A stretch of 64,000 nt of DNA from Photobacterium frigidiphilum. Lineage in GTDB: Bacteria > Pseudomonadota > Gammaproteobacteria > Enterobacterales > Vibrionaceae. Below the pieces are notes generated by a model that ran no database searches, was not told where the DNA came from, and was given only the letters and a program-made list of their open reading frames with translations. The stretch lies in NCBI RefSeq assembly GCF_003025615.1, contig NZ_PYMJ01000008.1:1-64000 (forward strand), in the 5' to 3' direction. Shown one piece after another: positions 9,111 through 17,663 of this stretch; the stretch's first letter is position 1, and each line of letters starts with the position of its first letter. Position numbers and translations under genes: made by a program.

Positions 9111-10130
9111 ATGAAAAAAGCAATTATTGCAGTAGCATTAACTTCAATCATCACTGGTGCAGCTCAGGCGGCGACAGTCTACGAAGGTGACAATGGCGAC
9201 AACGTTAAAGTCTACGGCGGTGCGGAAGTCGGTGGTACGTTTGTTTCTGATACTGACAAAACACCTTTCGGTTCTGACACCACTTTTGTTGATGACTCTT
9301 TTGCGACGATTGGCCTTAAAGGTCAGACTGGTGATTTCTACGCAAAGTTCGAGCTTGATGGCGAGCGTCAAGACTGGACTAAAGAAAACAACATGCGCAT
9401 CATTATCGATAAAGCATACGTTGGCTACAATATTGCCAAAGGCCACTCAGTTGAATTCGGCCGCACCGATACTGCATACGACCACGTTGATGCATTCGGT
9501 GATGTAACTAACGAGCTAGGTCTTGGTATCTCTGAAGCCGGTGACCAAGACAGCACTCTCAAGTACCGCGGTACATTCAATAATATCAAAGTGGGTATCT
9601 CTCACTCTCTAGAAGGTTGGGATGGTACTACTGATGAGTTCGGCCACCCTGAAAAATACAGCTACGAAACAGATTCACTATATGGCCAGGTAACTAATGG
9701 TTACATCGGCTACTACGGTGAAACGTTCACTGTGATTGCTGGCGCCGAAGATGGTGACGAAACATCTATCTACTCTCTGCACGGTGAAGTTGAGCTAGGC
9801 AAAATCACTGTTGCCGGTCTTGTATTCGATGAAACTAAGAACTTCGACAAAGGTGCTGACACAACTGAAAAGGGTGTAAACCTGGGTGGTAAGTACGCAA
9901 TGACAGAGAAACTAAACCTGCTTGCTAATGTTAACTACTCTGACTCAGATGCATTTTCTGAGGAAGCATACTTTGGTGTTGTGGGTGCTGAGTACCGCTA
10001 TGCGCGTAACGTAAAACTGGCTGCTGAAGTAGCATTCGGTGACGTTCTTAAAGGTAGCAGAGATGCAAGTGGTAAGAAGACAACAGAATCAGGAGCTCTA
10101 GGCTACCTAATGGCTTACTACTGGTTCTAA
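9111..10130 (+). CDS. Outer-membrane general porin (OmpL/OmpU-like)
   Basis: A 339-residue protein with a signal peptide ending AAQA (about residues 1-20), many amphipathic beta strands and a terminal aromatic residue (AYYWF), as in trimeric Gram-negative porins. It resembles the Vibrio/Photobacterium OmpU, OmpL and OmpH porins and would form a diffusion channel in the outer membrane. A PurR-like palindrome lies upstream and a hairpin (10147-10183) lies downstream. The next genes are a 5'-nucleotidase and two secreted nucleases, so I infer that it admits nucleosides or other DNA breakdown products. The substrate itself cannot be read from the sequence. Confidence 0.85.
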   Translation: MKKAIIAVALTSIITGAAQAATVYEGDNGDNVKVYGGAEVGGTFVSDTDKTPFGSDTTFVDDSFATIGLKGQTGDFYAKFELDGERQDWTKENNMRIIIDKAYVGYNIAKGHSVEFGRTDTAYDHVDAFGDVTNELGLGISEAGDQDSTLKYRGTFNNIKVGISHSLEGWDGTTDEFGHPEKYSYETDSLYGQVTNGYIGYYGETFTVIAGAEDGDETSIYSLHGEVELGKITVAGLVFDETKNFDKGADTTEKGVNLGGKYAMTEKLNLLANVNYSDSDAFSEEAYFGVVGAEYRYARNVKLAAEVAFGDVLKGSRDASGKKTTESGALGYLMAYYWF

Positions 10131-10146
10131 TGTAATTCGACACACC

Positions 10147-10183
10147 AAGAGAGCTGATCTTTCGTCCCTTGATTAGCTCTCTT
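10147..10183 (+). terminator. Hairpin between porin and nutA
   Basis: A perfect 9-bp stem AAGAGAGCT / AGCTCTCTT with a 19-base loop. The following bases are T-rich but interrupted, so termination may be partial and allow read-through to nutA. Confidence 0.55.
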
Positions 10184-10223
10184 ATCTTATCTTCCCCCCC
10201 TCTTCCTTCTAATAAGGCTTCTC

Positions 10224-11879
10224 ATGAAAAAAATCGTTTTAACGGCTCTCGCACTTGCGGTTACTGCTGGATGCACAGCCCAAAACTCTTCTGTCCTAGA
10301 GCCATCTCATGAATGGGTTCAAGATCAAGAATACAACCTAACCATTCTTCATACCAATGATAACCACGGCAACTTCTGGCAGAACAAATACGGCGAACGC
10401 GGTATGGCTGCTCGCGCCACATTGATTAATCAAATTCGAGCAGAAGTAAAAGCAGAAGGCGGTTCAGTGCTTCTACTTTCTGGTGGTGATATCAACACCG
10501 GTGTTCCTGAGTCAGATCTTCAAGATGCAGAGCCAGATTTCATTGGTATGAACATGCTAGGTTATGATGCGATGGCCGTCGGCAACCATGAATTTGATAA
10601 CCCGCTTGACGTGTTGGCAAAACAAGAAGGATGGGCTGAATTCCCATTCCTTGCCGCTAATATCTACAAAGACGGCAAGCGTATGTTTGATGCCTACAAA
10701 GTTTTTGATAAACAAGGCATTAAAATCGCTGTGATTGGTCTGACTACTGAAGACACTGCGAAAATCGGTAACCCGGAATATGTCGGCGCTATTGAATTCA
10801 AAGATCCTAAAGAAGAAGCGAAGAAAGTCATCGCTGAACTTAAGAGCAAGTACAATCCAGATGTGATCATTGCAGCAACCCATATGGGCCACTACCAAGA
10901 TGCTCAGTACGGTTCAAATGCTCCGGGTGATGTAAAACTAGCCCGCTACTTGAACGAAGGCGATCTGGACATGATCGTCGGCGGCCACTCGCAAGAGCCT
11001 GTCTGTATGGAAGGAGCAAACGAGTACGCTTCATTCAAAGCGGGTGATACCTGTAAGCCAGATGTACAAAATGGTACCACGATTGTTCAAGCACACGAGT
11101 GGGGCAAGTATGTGGGTCGTGCAGACTACACATTTAAAAATGGTGAGTTCACACTAGAGTCTTATAATTTAATCCCTGTTAACTTGAAGAAAAAAATCAA
11201 AGTTGACGGTAAAAAAGTGCGTGTATTCATCCAAGATGAAATCTCTCAAGACAAAACCGTCTTCAATGCGCTGAAACCTTTCCAAGACAAAGGCCAAGAA
11301 GCACTAAGCGTGAAGATTGGCTCTTCTAACGGCGATCTTGTCGGTGAACGTAAAATCGTACGTAATAACCAGACAAACCTTGGCCGTTTAATCGCAACAG
11401 CTCATATGGAACGTGCTAAAGCCGACTTCGCTGTAATGAACTCTGGCGGTGTTCGTGCCTCTATCGCAGGTGGTGATATCACCTATAAAGATGTTCTGAG
11501 TGTCCAGCCGTTCGGAAATATTGTGACTTACGTCGATATGACGGGTACTGAAATTCAAGATTACCTGAATGTTGTCGGTACGAAAACGAAAGATTCTGGT
11601 GCCTACGCTCAGTTCGCCGGTATTACTATGACAGTAAACGGCAGCACAGTTTCGGATGTAAAAATTGGCGGTAACGCACTGAACGAGAAAGAAACTTACC
11701 GTTTCACAATTCCTTCATTCAATGCTGCTGGCGGTGACGGCTACCCGAACATCACACAGTACCCGACATTTGTAAACACCGGCTATGTTGACGCTGAAGT
11801 GCTTAAAGATTTCATCGAATCTAAAGGCGCAATCGACGTGACTGCATTCCAGCCAAATGGCGAAATTGAATACAAATAA
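10224..11879 (+). CDS. nutA: 5'-nucleotidase lipoprotein (UshA/NutA family)
   Basis: Hydrolyses extracellular or periplasmic 5'-nucleotides to nucleosides and phosphate. The signal peptide ends in a lipobox (TAGC, cysteine at about residue 17), so it is membrane-anchored. The metallophosphoesterase domain shows ILHTNDNHG, LSGGDINTG, GNHEFDN, ATHMGHY and GGHSQEPVC. The C-terminal nucleotide-binding domain shows NSGGVRASIAGGDI and the substrate-stacking motif FNAAGGDGYP. The length of 551 and the residue pattern match the Vibrio NutA protein closely. It follows the porin and precedes exeM. With these it forms a nucleic-acid utilisation cluster like the dispersed Xds/Dns/UshA set of Vibrio cholerae. 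Confidence 0.92.
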   Translation: MKKIVLTALALAVTAGCTAQNSSVLEPSHEWVQDQEYNLTILHTNDNHGNFWQNKYGERGMAARATLINQIRAEVKAEGGSVLLLSGGDINTGVPESDLQDAEPDFIGMNMLGYDAMAVGNHEFDNPLDVLAKQEGWAEFPFLAANIYKDGKRMFDAYKVFDKQGIKIAVIGLTTEDTAKIGNPEYVGAIEFKDPKEEAKKVIAELKSKYNPDVIIAATHMGHYQDAQYGSNAPGDVKLARYLNEGDLDMIVGGHSQEPVCMEGANEYASFKAGDTCKPDVQNGTTIVQAHEWGKYVGRADYTFKNGEFTLESYNLIPVNLKKKIKVDGKKVRVFIQDEISQDKTVFNALKPFQDKGQEALSVKIGSSNGDLVGERKIVRNNQTNLGRLIATAHMERAKADFAVMNSGGVRASIAGGDITYKDVLSVQPFGNIVTYVDMTGTEIQDYLNVVGTKTKDSGAYAQFAGITMTVNGSTVSDVKIGGNALNEKETYRFTIPSFNAAGGDGYPNITQYPTFVNTGYVDAEVLKDFIESKGAIDVTAFQPNGEIEYK

Positions 11880-11891
11880 ATATGGATTTTT

Positions 11892-11918
11892 GCCCTGTTA
11901 GGGATAGCAGGGCTTCTT
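11892..11918 (+). terminator. Intercistronic hairpin between nutA and exeM
   Basis: GCCCTG / CAGGGC stem (11892-11913) followed by TTCTTT. It is weak and lies between two co-directional genes, so it is more likely an attenuator or processing site than a full stop. Confidence 0.45.
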
Positions 11919-11932
11919 TAAGGATAGAAATA

Positions 11933-14900
11933 ATGAAAAAATCAATTCTCGCACTATCCATCGGTGCTGCTGTTTCGTTTGGTGCACAGGCGGACATTTT
12001 AATTACAGAATACGCTGAACCTAATGGCGGCAATAATAAACTTATCGAAATCGGTAACACAGGCTCAATTGAAGTTTTTCTAGATGGTTACACCCTACGT
12101 AAAGATTCAAATGGCGCGAATACGTTCGATAATGAAGTAAGCCTAGATGGTTTAGTTATCCAACCTAACAGCGTGGTTATTGTTGCCCATTCATCTCATG
12201 CCGACTTACCGTTTACACCTGCCAAAACAAGCGCCAGCCTGAACTTCAATGGTAATGATGCGGTGGGTCTTTTTGACACAACTGATACCATGATTGATGT
12301 GGTTGGTACTGTTGATGATTCAAAATTTGGTGAAAATGTCGTTCTTCGTCGCTCAGTGTTAACCCCAAGTGCAGTTTATGACGCAACTCAGTGGACTAAA
12401 CTACACGAAGGTACAGGTAAAGATTACAGCGATTTTGGTAGTATCGGCGAAGGTGGCGGCGAGCCTGTTGAACCAACACCTCCATCAAATATTGTTAGCT
12501 CGACTGTTCAAGATATTCAAGGTCCTGGTTGGTCATCAACAATTGATGGTATTGATGTGCCGGGCGAAGTTTATGAATCAACTAATTACCACGAAGTAAC
12601 TGGTGTAGTCACCGCTATTCAAAAAACAGCACTAGGAAGTGATCTTAAAGTCGGCTTCTTCATGCAGGCACCTAGTGATGGCAACGCACTGACTTCCGAC
12701 GGTATCTTTGTTGAAACAAACAAAATCACAGATATCACTGTTGGTTCTGAAGTCACTGTTGTCGCTAAAGTAAAAGAAGACTGGGGCTGGACAAAACTCG
12801 TCAATGCTTACTCAGTAACAAAAACAGATTCAGCAGACTCTGTGCTGACAGCGACACCTCTACGCGTACTTGAGTCAGACGAAGATTTTGATTTTACGCT
12901 AGAACGTCATGAAGGCATGTTAGTTAAATTCGACAAAGAATCTGATATGCGTATTAGTCGTACTTTTGGTTTCGACTTCGGTCCAAAACGCAACAACATG
13001 GTTGTATCCAACGGTCAGGTGAATCTGCATCCCAACCAAAACAATGCCCCAGCTGTTCACGATTATGATCTTCGTGAAGGAATCCTTCCGGATACTGATG
13101 CAGAACGCCAGACAGATTGCAACCAAGATAAACGTATTGTCGTTGAATCTTTCGAAGCAGTGACAAAAGGGACCCATATCCCTTGGTATCCGGAATTTGG
13201 CTCTGATAGTGCAGTGCCAATACCTGATGGTACAACAACCACAGAGGATTACGTCCGTATTGGCGATGTACTTGACGGTTTTGAAGGTGTCGTTAGTTAT
13301 TCTTGGGATGAATATCGCTTCTATGTCACCAACACAGTAACAAAAGATAACTTCGCCCGTGAAGATTCTGAGCGTACACAAGCACCAGTACTAAAAGAAG
13401 GCGGCGACCTTCGTGTAGCAACCTTCAACGTTCTTAACTACTTCAACTCACCGTTTGGCGGTGATAGTAACCCAACAGATAGTAACCGTGGGGCGAAAAC
13501 AGACGCCGAGTTCCAGCTGCAAGGTGATAAAATTGCCCGAGCAATCATTGCTGTTAACGCTGACATCGTCGGTCTGATGGAAATCGAAAACAACGGCTTC
13601 GGTGAAGACTCAGCTGTTGCGCACTTAGTTGCCAAGATCAATAACCTCATTGACGATGAAACTGAGCACTACTCATACGTTGTCGGTAACGAAGGTGATA
13701 AGTACGTCGGTTCTGATGCCATTGCTAACCAGGTTATCTTCAAAGCTAGTAAGGTTTCACTAGATACCTACCGTCTGATCAAAATGCCTGAACAGCATGC
13801 ACCTGAAGTAGCATATATAGATACTAAGGATAAAAACCAAACTGAAAGTGGCAATAATTATCAACGTGATACTCTTACACCTACCTTCAAGATTAATGGT
13901 ACGGAAGAAAAAATCACCGTCGCTGTTAACCACTTGAAATCTAAAGGTTCAACTTGCTGGGAAGATGTTCAAACAGGTAAGCAACTTGATAGTGACAAAC
14001 AAGGCTCTTGTGAAAACTTCCGCGTATCAGCGGCTTTCCACCTAGGTCAGGAACTAAGCAAGATTGATGGTTACAAACTGATCCTTGGTGACTTAAACTC
14101 TTACGGTAATGAAGATCCGATAATGGTTCTAACTAACCGTGACAAAGCACCTAAAGATCATGTTATCAAGGCTGCGCGTAATACCTCCATTGGTGGGGAA
14201 GACGGAACACCGCTACACGGTGATGATGGTGCTGTAATTGCTGATACATACGGCTACGTCAACGCTGTTCGACAGCTTCACCCTGATTCATATAGCTACT
14301 CATACAATGATGAAGTCGGCACACTTGACTACATTCTTGTTACGCCTGAGCTAATGAATAAAGTGGTAGATGCAACCGACTGGAACATCAATGCTGGCGA
14401 ATCGACCTTATTCCAATATGCAGATTACAATAACTGCCTGGATGGTGAATGTTCAACTCGCTTCTCTGACCTATACCGCGCTTCAGATCATGATCCAGCA
14501 GTTATCGATCTGAAACTAGGCAGCAGTGTTAATCCTGAGCCACCTATTGTTATTCCAACACCAACAGCGCCTAAAAATCCACCAGCTGATCTTCCTGAAG
14601 TGCCTGAAGCACCAGTAGCTGGCGAACCGATTCAGGTTATGTTCGACTTGACCAACATAGATGGCACTCCACTTCATGCTGGTGACAAGGCGGTATTGAA
14701 CATCGCTAAGATCAACAGATCCAAAGCTGCTTTTGCAGGTGCTGACACCAACTCAGTGACTCTAACTCAAGAAATCATTAAGCAAGGTTGGGTCGAGCTT
14801 GAAGGTGACGTTTCTGATGCTGGTGAATTCCAGATGACGAAACAAATCATCGATGGTCGAACAGGCCAATTGGTATATACCTCTCCGGCAGAAACTATCA

Positions 14901-15037
14901 AAGTTGCTGAAAAGGGCGATGACAAGACTAAGCCAGTCGATCCAAACCCAGGTCACGGTCACGGTGGCTCTACTGGTCTATTCGGTCTATTGTCACTTCT
15001 AGGTCTTGGTTTCTTCCGTCGCAAGATGAGCAAGTAA
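11933..15037 (+). CDS. exeM: Secreted ExeM-type nuclease with lamin-tail, OB-fold and EEP domains
   Basis: A 1034-residue extracellular nuclease. A signal peptide (about 1-21) is followed by a lamin-tail domain (about 22-150, ILITEYAEPNGG), an OB-like region (about 190-330, YHEVTGVVTAIQK) and an endonuclease/exonuclease/phosphatase domain (about 490-870). The last has LRVATFNVLNYF, DIVGLMEIENNGFG, NHLKSKG, LGDLNSYG and ASDHDPAV. The tail (GGSTGLFGLLSLLGLGFFRR) is a GlyGly-CTERM signal, processed by rhombosortase after type II secretion. I start at ATG 11933, which has AAGGAT upstream and a proper signal peptide, not at the in-frame ATG 11882. The homologues ExeM and Xds degrade DNA in biofilms. 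A terminator follows at 15057. Confidence 0.92.
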   Translation: MKKSILALSIGAAVSFGAQADILITEYAEPNGGNNKLIEIGNTGSIEVFLDGYTLRKDSNGANTFDNEVSLDGLVIQPNSVVIVAHSSHADLPFTPAKTSASLNFNGNDAVGLFDTTDTMIDVVGTVDDSKFGENVVLRRSVLTPSAVYDATQWTKLHEGTGKDYSDFGSIGEGGGEPVEPTPPSNIVSSTVQDIQGPGWSSTIDGIDVPGEVYESTNYHEVTGVVTAIQKTALGSDLKVGFFMQAPSDGNALTSDGIFVETNKITDITVGSEVTVVAKVKEDWGWTKLVNAYSVTKTDSADSVLTATPLRVLESDEDFDFTLERHEGMLVKFDKESDMRISRTFGFDFGPKRNNMVVSNGQVNLHPNQNNAPAVHDYDLREGILPDTDAERQTDCNQDKRIVVESFEAVTKGTHIPWYPEFGSDSAVPIPDGTTTTEDYVRIGDVLDGFEGVVSYSWDEYRFYVTNTVTKDNFAREDSERTQAPVLKEGGDLRVATFNVLNYFNSPFGGDSNPTDSNRGAKTDAEFQLQGDKIARAIIAVNADIVGLMEIENNGFGEDSAVAHLVAKINNLIDDETEHYSYVVGNEGDKYVGSDAIANQVIFKASKVSLDTYRLIKMPEQHAPEVAYIDTKDKNQTESGNNYQRDTLTPTFKINGTEEKITVAVNHLKSKGSTCWEDVQTGKQLDSDKQGSCENFRVSAAFHLGQELSKIDGYKLILGDLNSYGNEDPIMVLTNRDKAPKDHVIKAARNTSIGGEDGTPLHGDDGAVIADTYGYVNAVRQLHPDSYSYSYNDEVGTLDYILVTPELMNKVVDATDWNINAGESTLFQYADYNNCLDGECSTRFSDLYRASDHDPAVIDLKLGSSVNPEPPIVIPTPTAPKNPPADLPEVPEAPVAGEPIQVMFDLTNIDGTPLHAGDKAVLNIAKINRSKAAFAGADTNSVTLTQEIIKQGWVELEGDVSDAGEFQMTKQIIDGRTGQLVYTSPAETIKVAEKGDDKTKPVDPNPGHGHGGSTGLFGLLSLLGLGFFRRKMSK

Positions 15038-15056
15038 CTCAAACCTAATTAATCAA

Positions 15057-15083
15057 GGGAGGCTTTCAATGCCTCCTTTTTTT
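15057..15083 (+). terminator. exeM terminator
   Basis: GGGAGGC / GCCTCC(T) hairpin with a seven-T run directly after it, 20 bases past the exeM stop and just before endA. Confidence 0.85.
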
Positions 15084-15096
15084 CTGAGATAAAACT

Positions 15097-15978
15097 ATGA
15101 AAAAAACACTTCTAGTAGTACTAACCCTTTCAAGTTTCGTCGTTAATGCAACCCCAAGTAGAACACACGATCCTCATGTGGTCGCACCCTTTTCTGTCAC
15201 TTGTAAAGCCAAGGACGTGGTGCCCCCAGTTAATCCGGGAGACATTAACAACCCAAACGGTTATTACGATTTGGCCCTGAACAAAACTGGTGACGAGCTA
15301 AAAAGCGCACTGAATACTATTATCTCAACTGGTATAACCAAGCTTCCCTACTCCTCTTCTTCATTTGATGTATGGGATGCCTTAGATATTACCGACGAAG
15401 ATCCTGCCAACACGAATAACGTTATTCTTATCTACACTGGACGTTCGCAGGAGAAAGGTCAGAAAACAGGACAAGGCAATCTCGGACGTGATAACTGGAA
15501 CCGTGAGCACTCCTACCCTAAGTCCAATGGCGGCTTCAATGATAAAGGTACTTACGGATATACCGATATTCACCACCTTCGTCCATCCGACGAAAGCGTG
15601 AACTCGACGCGTGGCAACCTTGAATACGACTATAGCGATAACCCTGTCACCGAAGCACCTGAAAACCGCTACGATTCCAATTCGTTTGAACCGCGCGACG
15701 CAGTCAAAGGCGATGTTGCTCGTATGATGTTCTACATGGCGACCCGATATGAAGGTAAAGACAGCAAAACACCTGATTTGGAATTAGTACCAACTGTTAG
15801 CAATAATGGTACTGCACTAGGCAATGTCTGTTCCTTACTTCAGTGGAACCAGATTGATCCAGTAGATGATTTTGAGTCAAATAGAAATACTAAAATCCAA
15901 AATATTCAAGGTAATAGGAACCCATTCGTTGACAACCCACAGTGGGCTGACGAAATTTTTGCCAAAGATTGTAAGTAA
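15097..15978 (+). CDS. endA: Secreted endonuclease I (EndA/Dns/NucM family)
   Basis: Cuts double-stranded DNA in the periplasm or medium. Signal peptide about 1-19, then the endonuclease I domain with the active-site block WNREHSYPKS (about residue 135), TDIHHLRPSDESVNSTRGN and a typical C-terminal NPFVDNPQWADEIF. The length of 293 fits NucM-like enzymes, which have an N-terminal extension compared with E. coli EndA. It follows exeM across a terminator, so it may have its own promoter or depend on read-through. Vibrio cholerae Dns is the best-known relative, and there it controls extracellular DNA levels and limits natural transformation. Confidence 0.92.
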   Translation: MKKTLLVVLTLSSFVVNATPSRTHDPHVVAPFSVTCKAKDVVPPVNPGDINNPNGYYDLALNKTGDELKSALNTIISTGITKLPYSSSSFDVWDALDITDEDPANTNNVILIYTGRSQEKGQKTGQGNLGRDNWNREHSYPKSNGGFNDKGTYGYTDIHHLRPSDESVNSTRGNLEYDYSDNPVTEAPENRYDSNSFEPRDAVKGDVARMMFYMATRYEGKDSKTPDLELVPTVSNNGTALGNVCSLLQWNQIDPVDDFESNRNTKIQNIQGNRNPFVDNPQWADEIFAKDCK

Positions 15979-15979
15979 A

Positions 15980-16009
15980 AATAAAGGTCAACGTAAGTTG
16001 ACCTTTATT
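15980..16009. terminator. endA terminator
   Basis: A perfect 13-bp stem AATAAAGGTCAAC / GTTGACCTTTATT with a GTAA loop. It is symmetrical, so it can also serve the minus-strand lipoprotein gene that ends at 16047. Confidence 0.8.
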
Positions 16010-16046
16010 CCATCATGCTACGTCCAACGTAACTGGATACAAGATA

Positions 16047-16193
16047 TTAGAAACGATCAGTATCTCTTAACATCTCTTTATCTCGATCTTGTCTATCAGC
16101 ATACTCATCATCAACAGTCGGCTGATAAGAAAGTTCTTCAGTGGAGCTGCACCCTAGTAATGTTAAGCCTAGCAGTATAATTATTGTTTTCAT
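16047..16193 (-). CDS. Small 48-residue lipoprotein
   Basis: The frame begins MKTIIILLGLTLLGCSS, a compact signal sequence with lipobox LLGC (cysteine at residue 15). A charged tail of 33 residues rich in D, E and R follows (DDEYADRQDRDKEM). An AGGAAGAGG ribosome-binding site lies 5 bases before the ATG. The combination of ribosome-binding site, lipobox and clean stop before the shared terminator makes it credible despite the length. Function unknown; probably a minor outer-membrane lipoprotein. It is convergent with endA. Confidence 0.7.
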   Translation of the reverse strand: MKTIIILLGLTLLGCSSTEELSYQPTVDDEYADRQDRDKEMLRDTDRF

Positions 16194-16454
16194 CTTGCCT
16201 CTTCCTTTTTACCAATGGCAACCTAAGACTAGTACATTAGTCTGAGTTATCCACTAAACACCCAATATGTCTGGAGTAAATTTTCCTTTGGTGCCTTTGT
16301 TGGTACATTGAATATGACCCCATTAGCATTCATTGATATGTGTAATACGCCTTATGCTGTCTTTTTCATAAGTCATGCCTTCTTCACCGCATTGAGAAAA
16401 ATTGGTTCTATGATTAATAAGGCTGGTGATGAATACATTTGCTAAGGAGATGTC
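16194..16454. other. Intergenic region before the GDSL hydrolase
   Basis: Holds the promoters of the minus-strand lipoprotein and the plus-strand hydrolase. A short frame at about 16315-16446 (begins MTPLAFIDMCNTPYAVF) is open, but I cannot support it as a gene. An AAGGAG site precedes the hydrolase start. Confidence 0.35.
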
Positions 16455-17159
16455 ATGTTACATCAATTGGTACTATTGCTTATGGCTCCGGTATTGTTAC
16501 CGCAAGGGATTTTTATTCGTAAATCAACGCCTAGATTAAAAGAAGCCGCAGGCCCACGTTATGGAATTGAAGGACAAGGAAAGCCTCTTCGTCTACTTCT
16601 CATTGGTGATTCTGCCGCTGCGGGGGTTGGCGTTGAGCATCAATCACAGGCGTTATCAGGGCAGCTTATTAGCACGCTATGTGATCAATTTAGAATAGAT
16701 TGGCAGTTAATCGCTAAAACAGGTGTTACTACAAAAGAAGTATGGCGAAAGCTTTCAGATCACCCCAAGCAAGACTATGACATCGTTATTGTTTCTTTAG
16801 GGGTGAACGATGTGACGACGCAGTTGAGTTCAAGCGAATGGATGAAACTACAAAAACGCCTTGTTACTCAGTTACGTGATTGCTTTTCTTGCCAACAAAT
16901 TATTCTCACCAAGATCCCCCCGATGCATAAATTCCCTGCGCTTCCCAACCCGCTTCGTTGGTATTTAGGCAGTAAAGCCAAAGCCTTTAATCGAAAGCTT
17001 GAACGCTGGGTTTCCACTCAAAGTGATTGCGAAACAATTACCATTGAGCACCAATTAGATCCCGATCAAATGGCGAGTGATGGATTTCATCCTGGTCCTG
17101 AGATATATCAACACTGGGGAAATGCCGTTGCTCAAGTCATCAGGGCGCGCTGGTTATAA
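16455..17159 (+). CDS. SGNH/GDSL-family hydrolase
   Basis: A 234-residue esterase/lipase-like enzyme. The nucleophile block is LLLIGDSAAAGVG (Ser about residue 53), the oxyanion block VSLGVNDV and the catalytic Asp/His block SDGFHPGPE near the C-terminus. A hydrophobic N-terminus (residues 1-20) may be a membrane anchor or poor signal peptide. Related proteins are annotated only as lipase/esterase and the substrate is unknown. The start has a strong AAGGAG site. Directly downstream lies an IS6 transposase remnant. Confidence 0.85.
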   Translation: MLHQLVLLLMAPVLLPQGIFIRKSTPRLKEAAGPRYGIEGQGKPLRLLLIGDSAAAGVGVEHQSQALSGQLISTLCDQFRIDWQLIAKTGVTTKEVWRKLSDHPKQDYDIVIVSLGVNDVTTQLSSSEWMKLQKRLVTQLRDCFSCQQIILTKIPPMHKFPALPNPLRWYLGSKAKAFNRKLERWVSTQSDCETITIEHQLDPDQMASDGFHPGPEIYQHWGNAVAQVIRARWL

Positions 17160-17180
17160 CGGAATATTCCCCGATATTAC

Positions 17181-17312
17181 GGCGTAGACAGTCAGCCTAA
17201 AACATTAAACACAGACAAGCATTCCTCATACGCGAATGCCATTGCCCGCTTGAAGAAAAAGGGGCGATTACGAGCTGATGTCGATGGATTAAAAATACTA
17301 AAACGTGCCTAG
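17181..17312 (+). pseudogene. IS6-family transposase C-terminal fragment
   Basis: One frame reads SQPKTLNTDKHSSYANAIARL, then KKKGRL. This matches the DDE-domain segment around the second catalytic aspartate in IS6-family transposases of Vibrionaceae. The start of the protein and its end are missing and the frame closes at 17312. The orientation is the same as the IS6 5' remnant at 21389, on the other side of the sensor operon. Confidence 0.75.
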
Positions 17313-17663
17313 TCAACGCTTCAGGGATTTGAGTAATCAGAAGAGTAGAGATAAAGCTTGATTAAACAAGACAAGGTTTTGCTCGAACACTTTATAAAAT
17401 TAACATTAATCGTCTGATTTTAATGACTTTTTATGTGAGGAAATACGTTCATGTAAGTTCTCGCTAAATACCACCGCTTGCTTTTCACTGCATCAATTCT
17501 CAAGAAAAATATCAGTGATGTGCATGAATATCATTGATATATAATGAATTCCTTACTATATATAAAACAGGTTGACTATTGCGTTGGTTCAATAGAATTT
17601 ATTTCCTAGAGCGGGTATCGTTTTAACCCCTGAGTATCGGGATCAAAAAGAGAATAATGCGAA
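17313..17663. other. Leader region of the binding protein/kinase operon
   Basis: About 350 AT-rich bases with no credible gene. It should contain the operon promoter. I note short dyads such as ATATCATTGATAT near 17528 but no recognisable operator. Confidence 0.35.

Noticed and set aside
12954..13381. Long minus-strand frames inside exeM
   Set aside because: They are mirror frames of a well-supported coding region with no independent signals.
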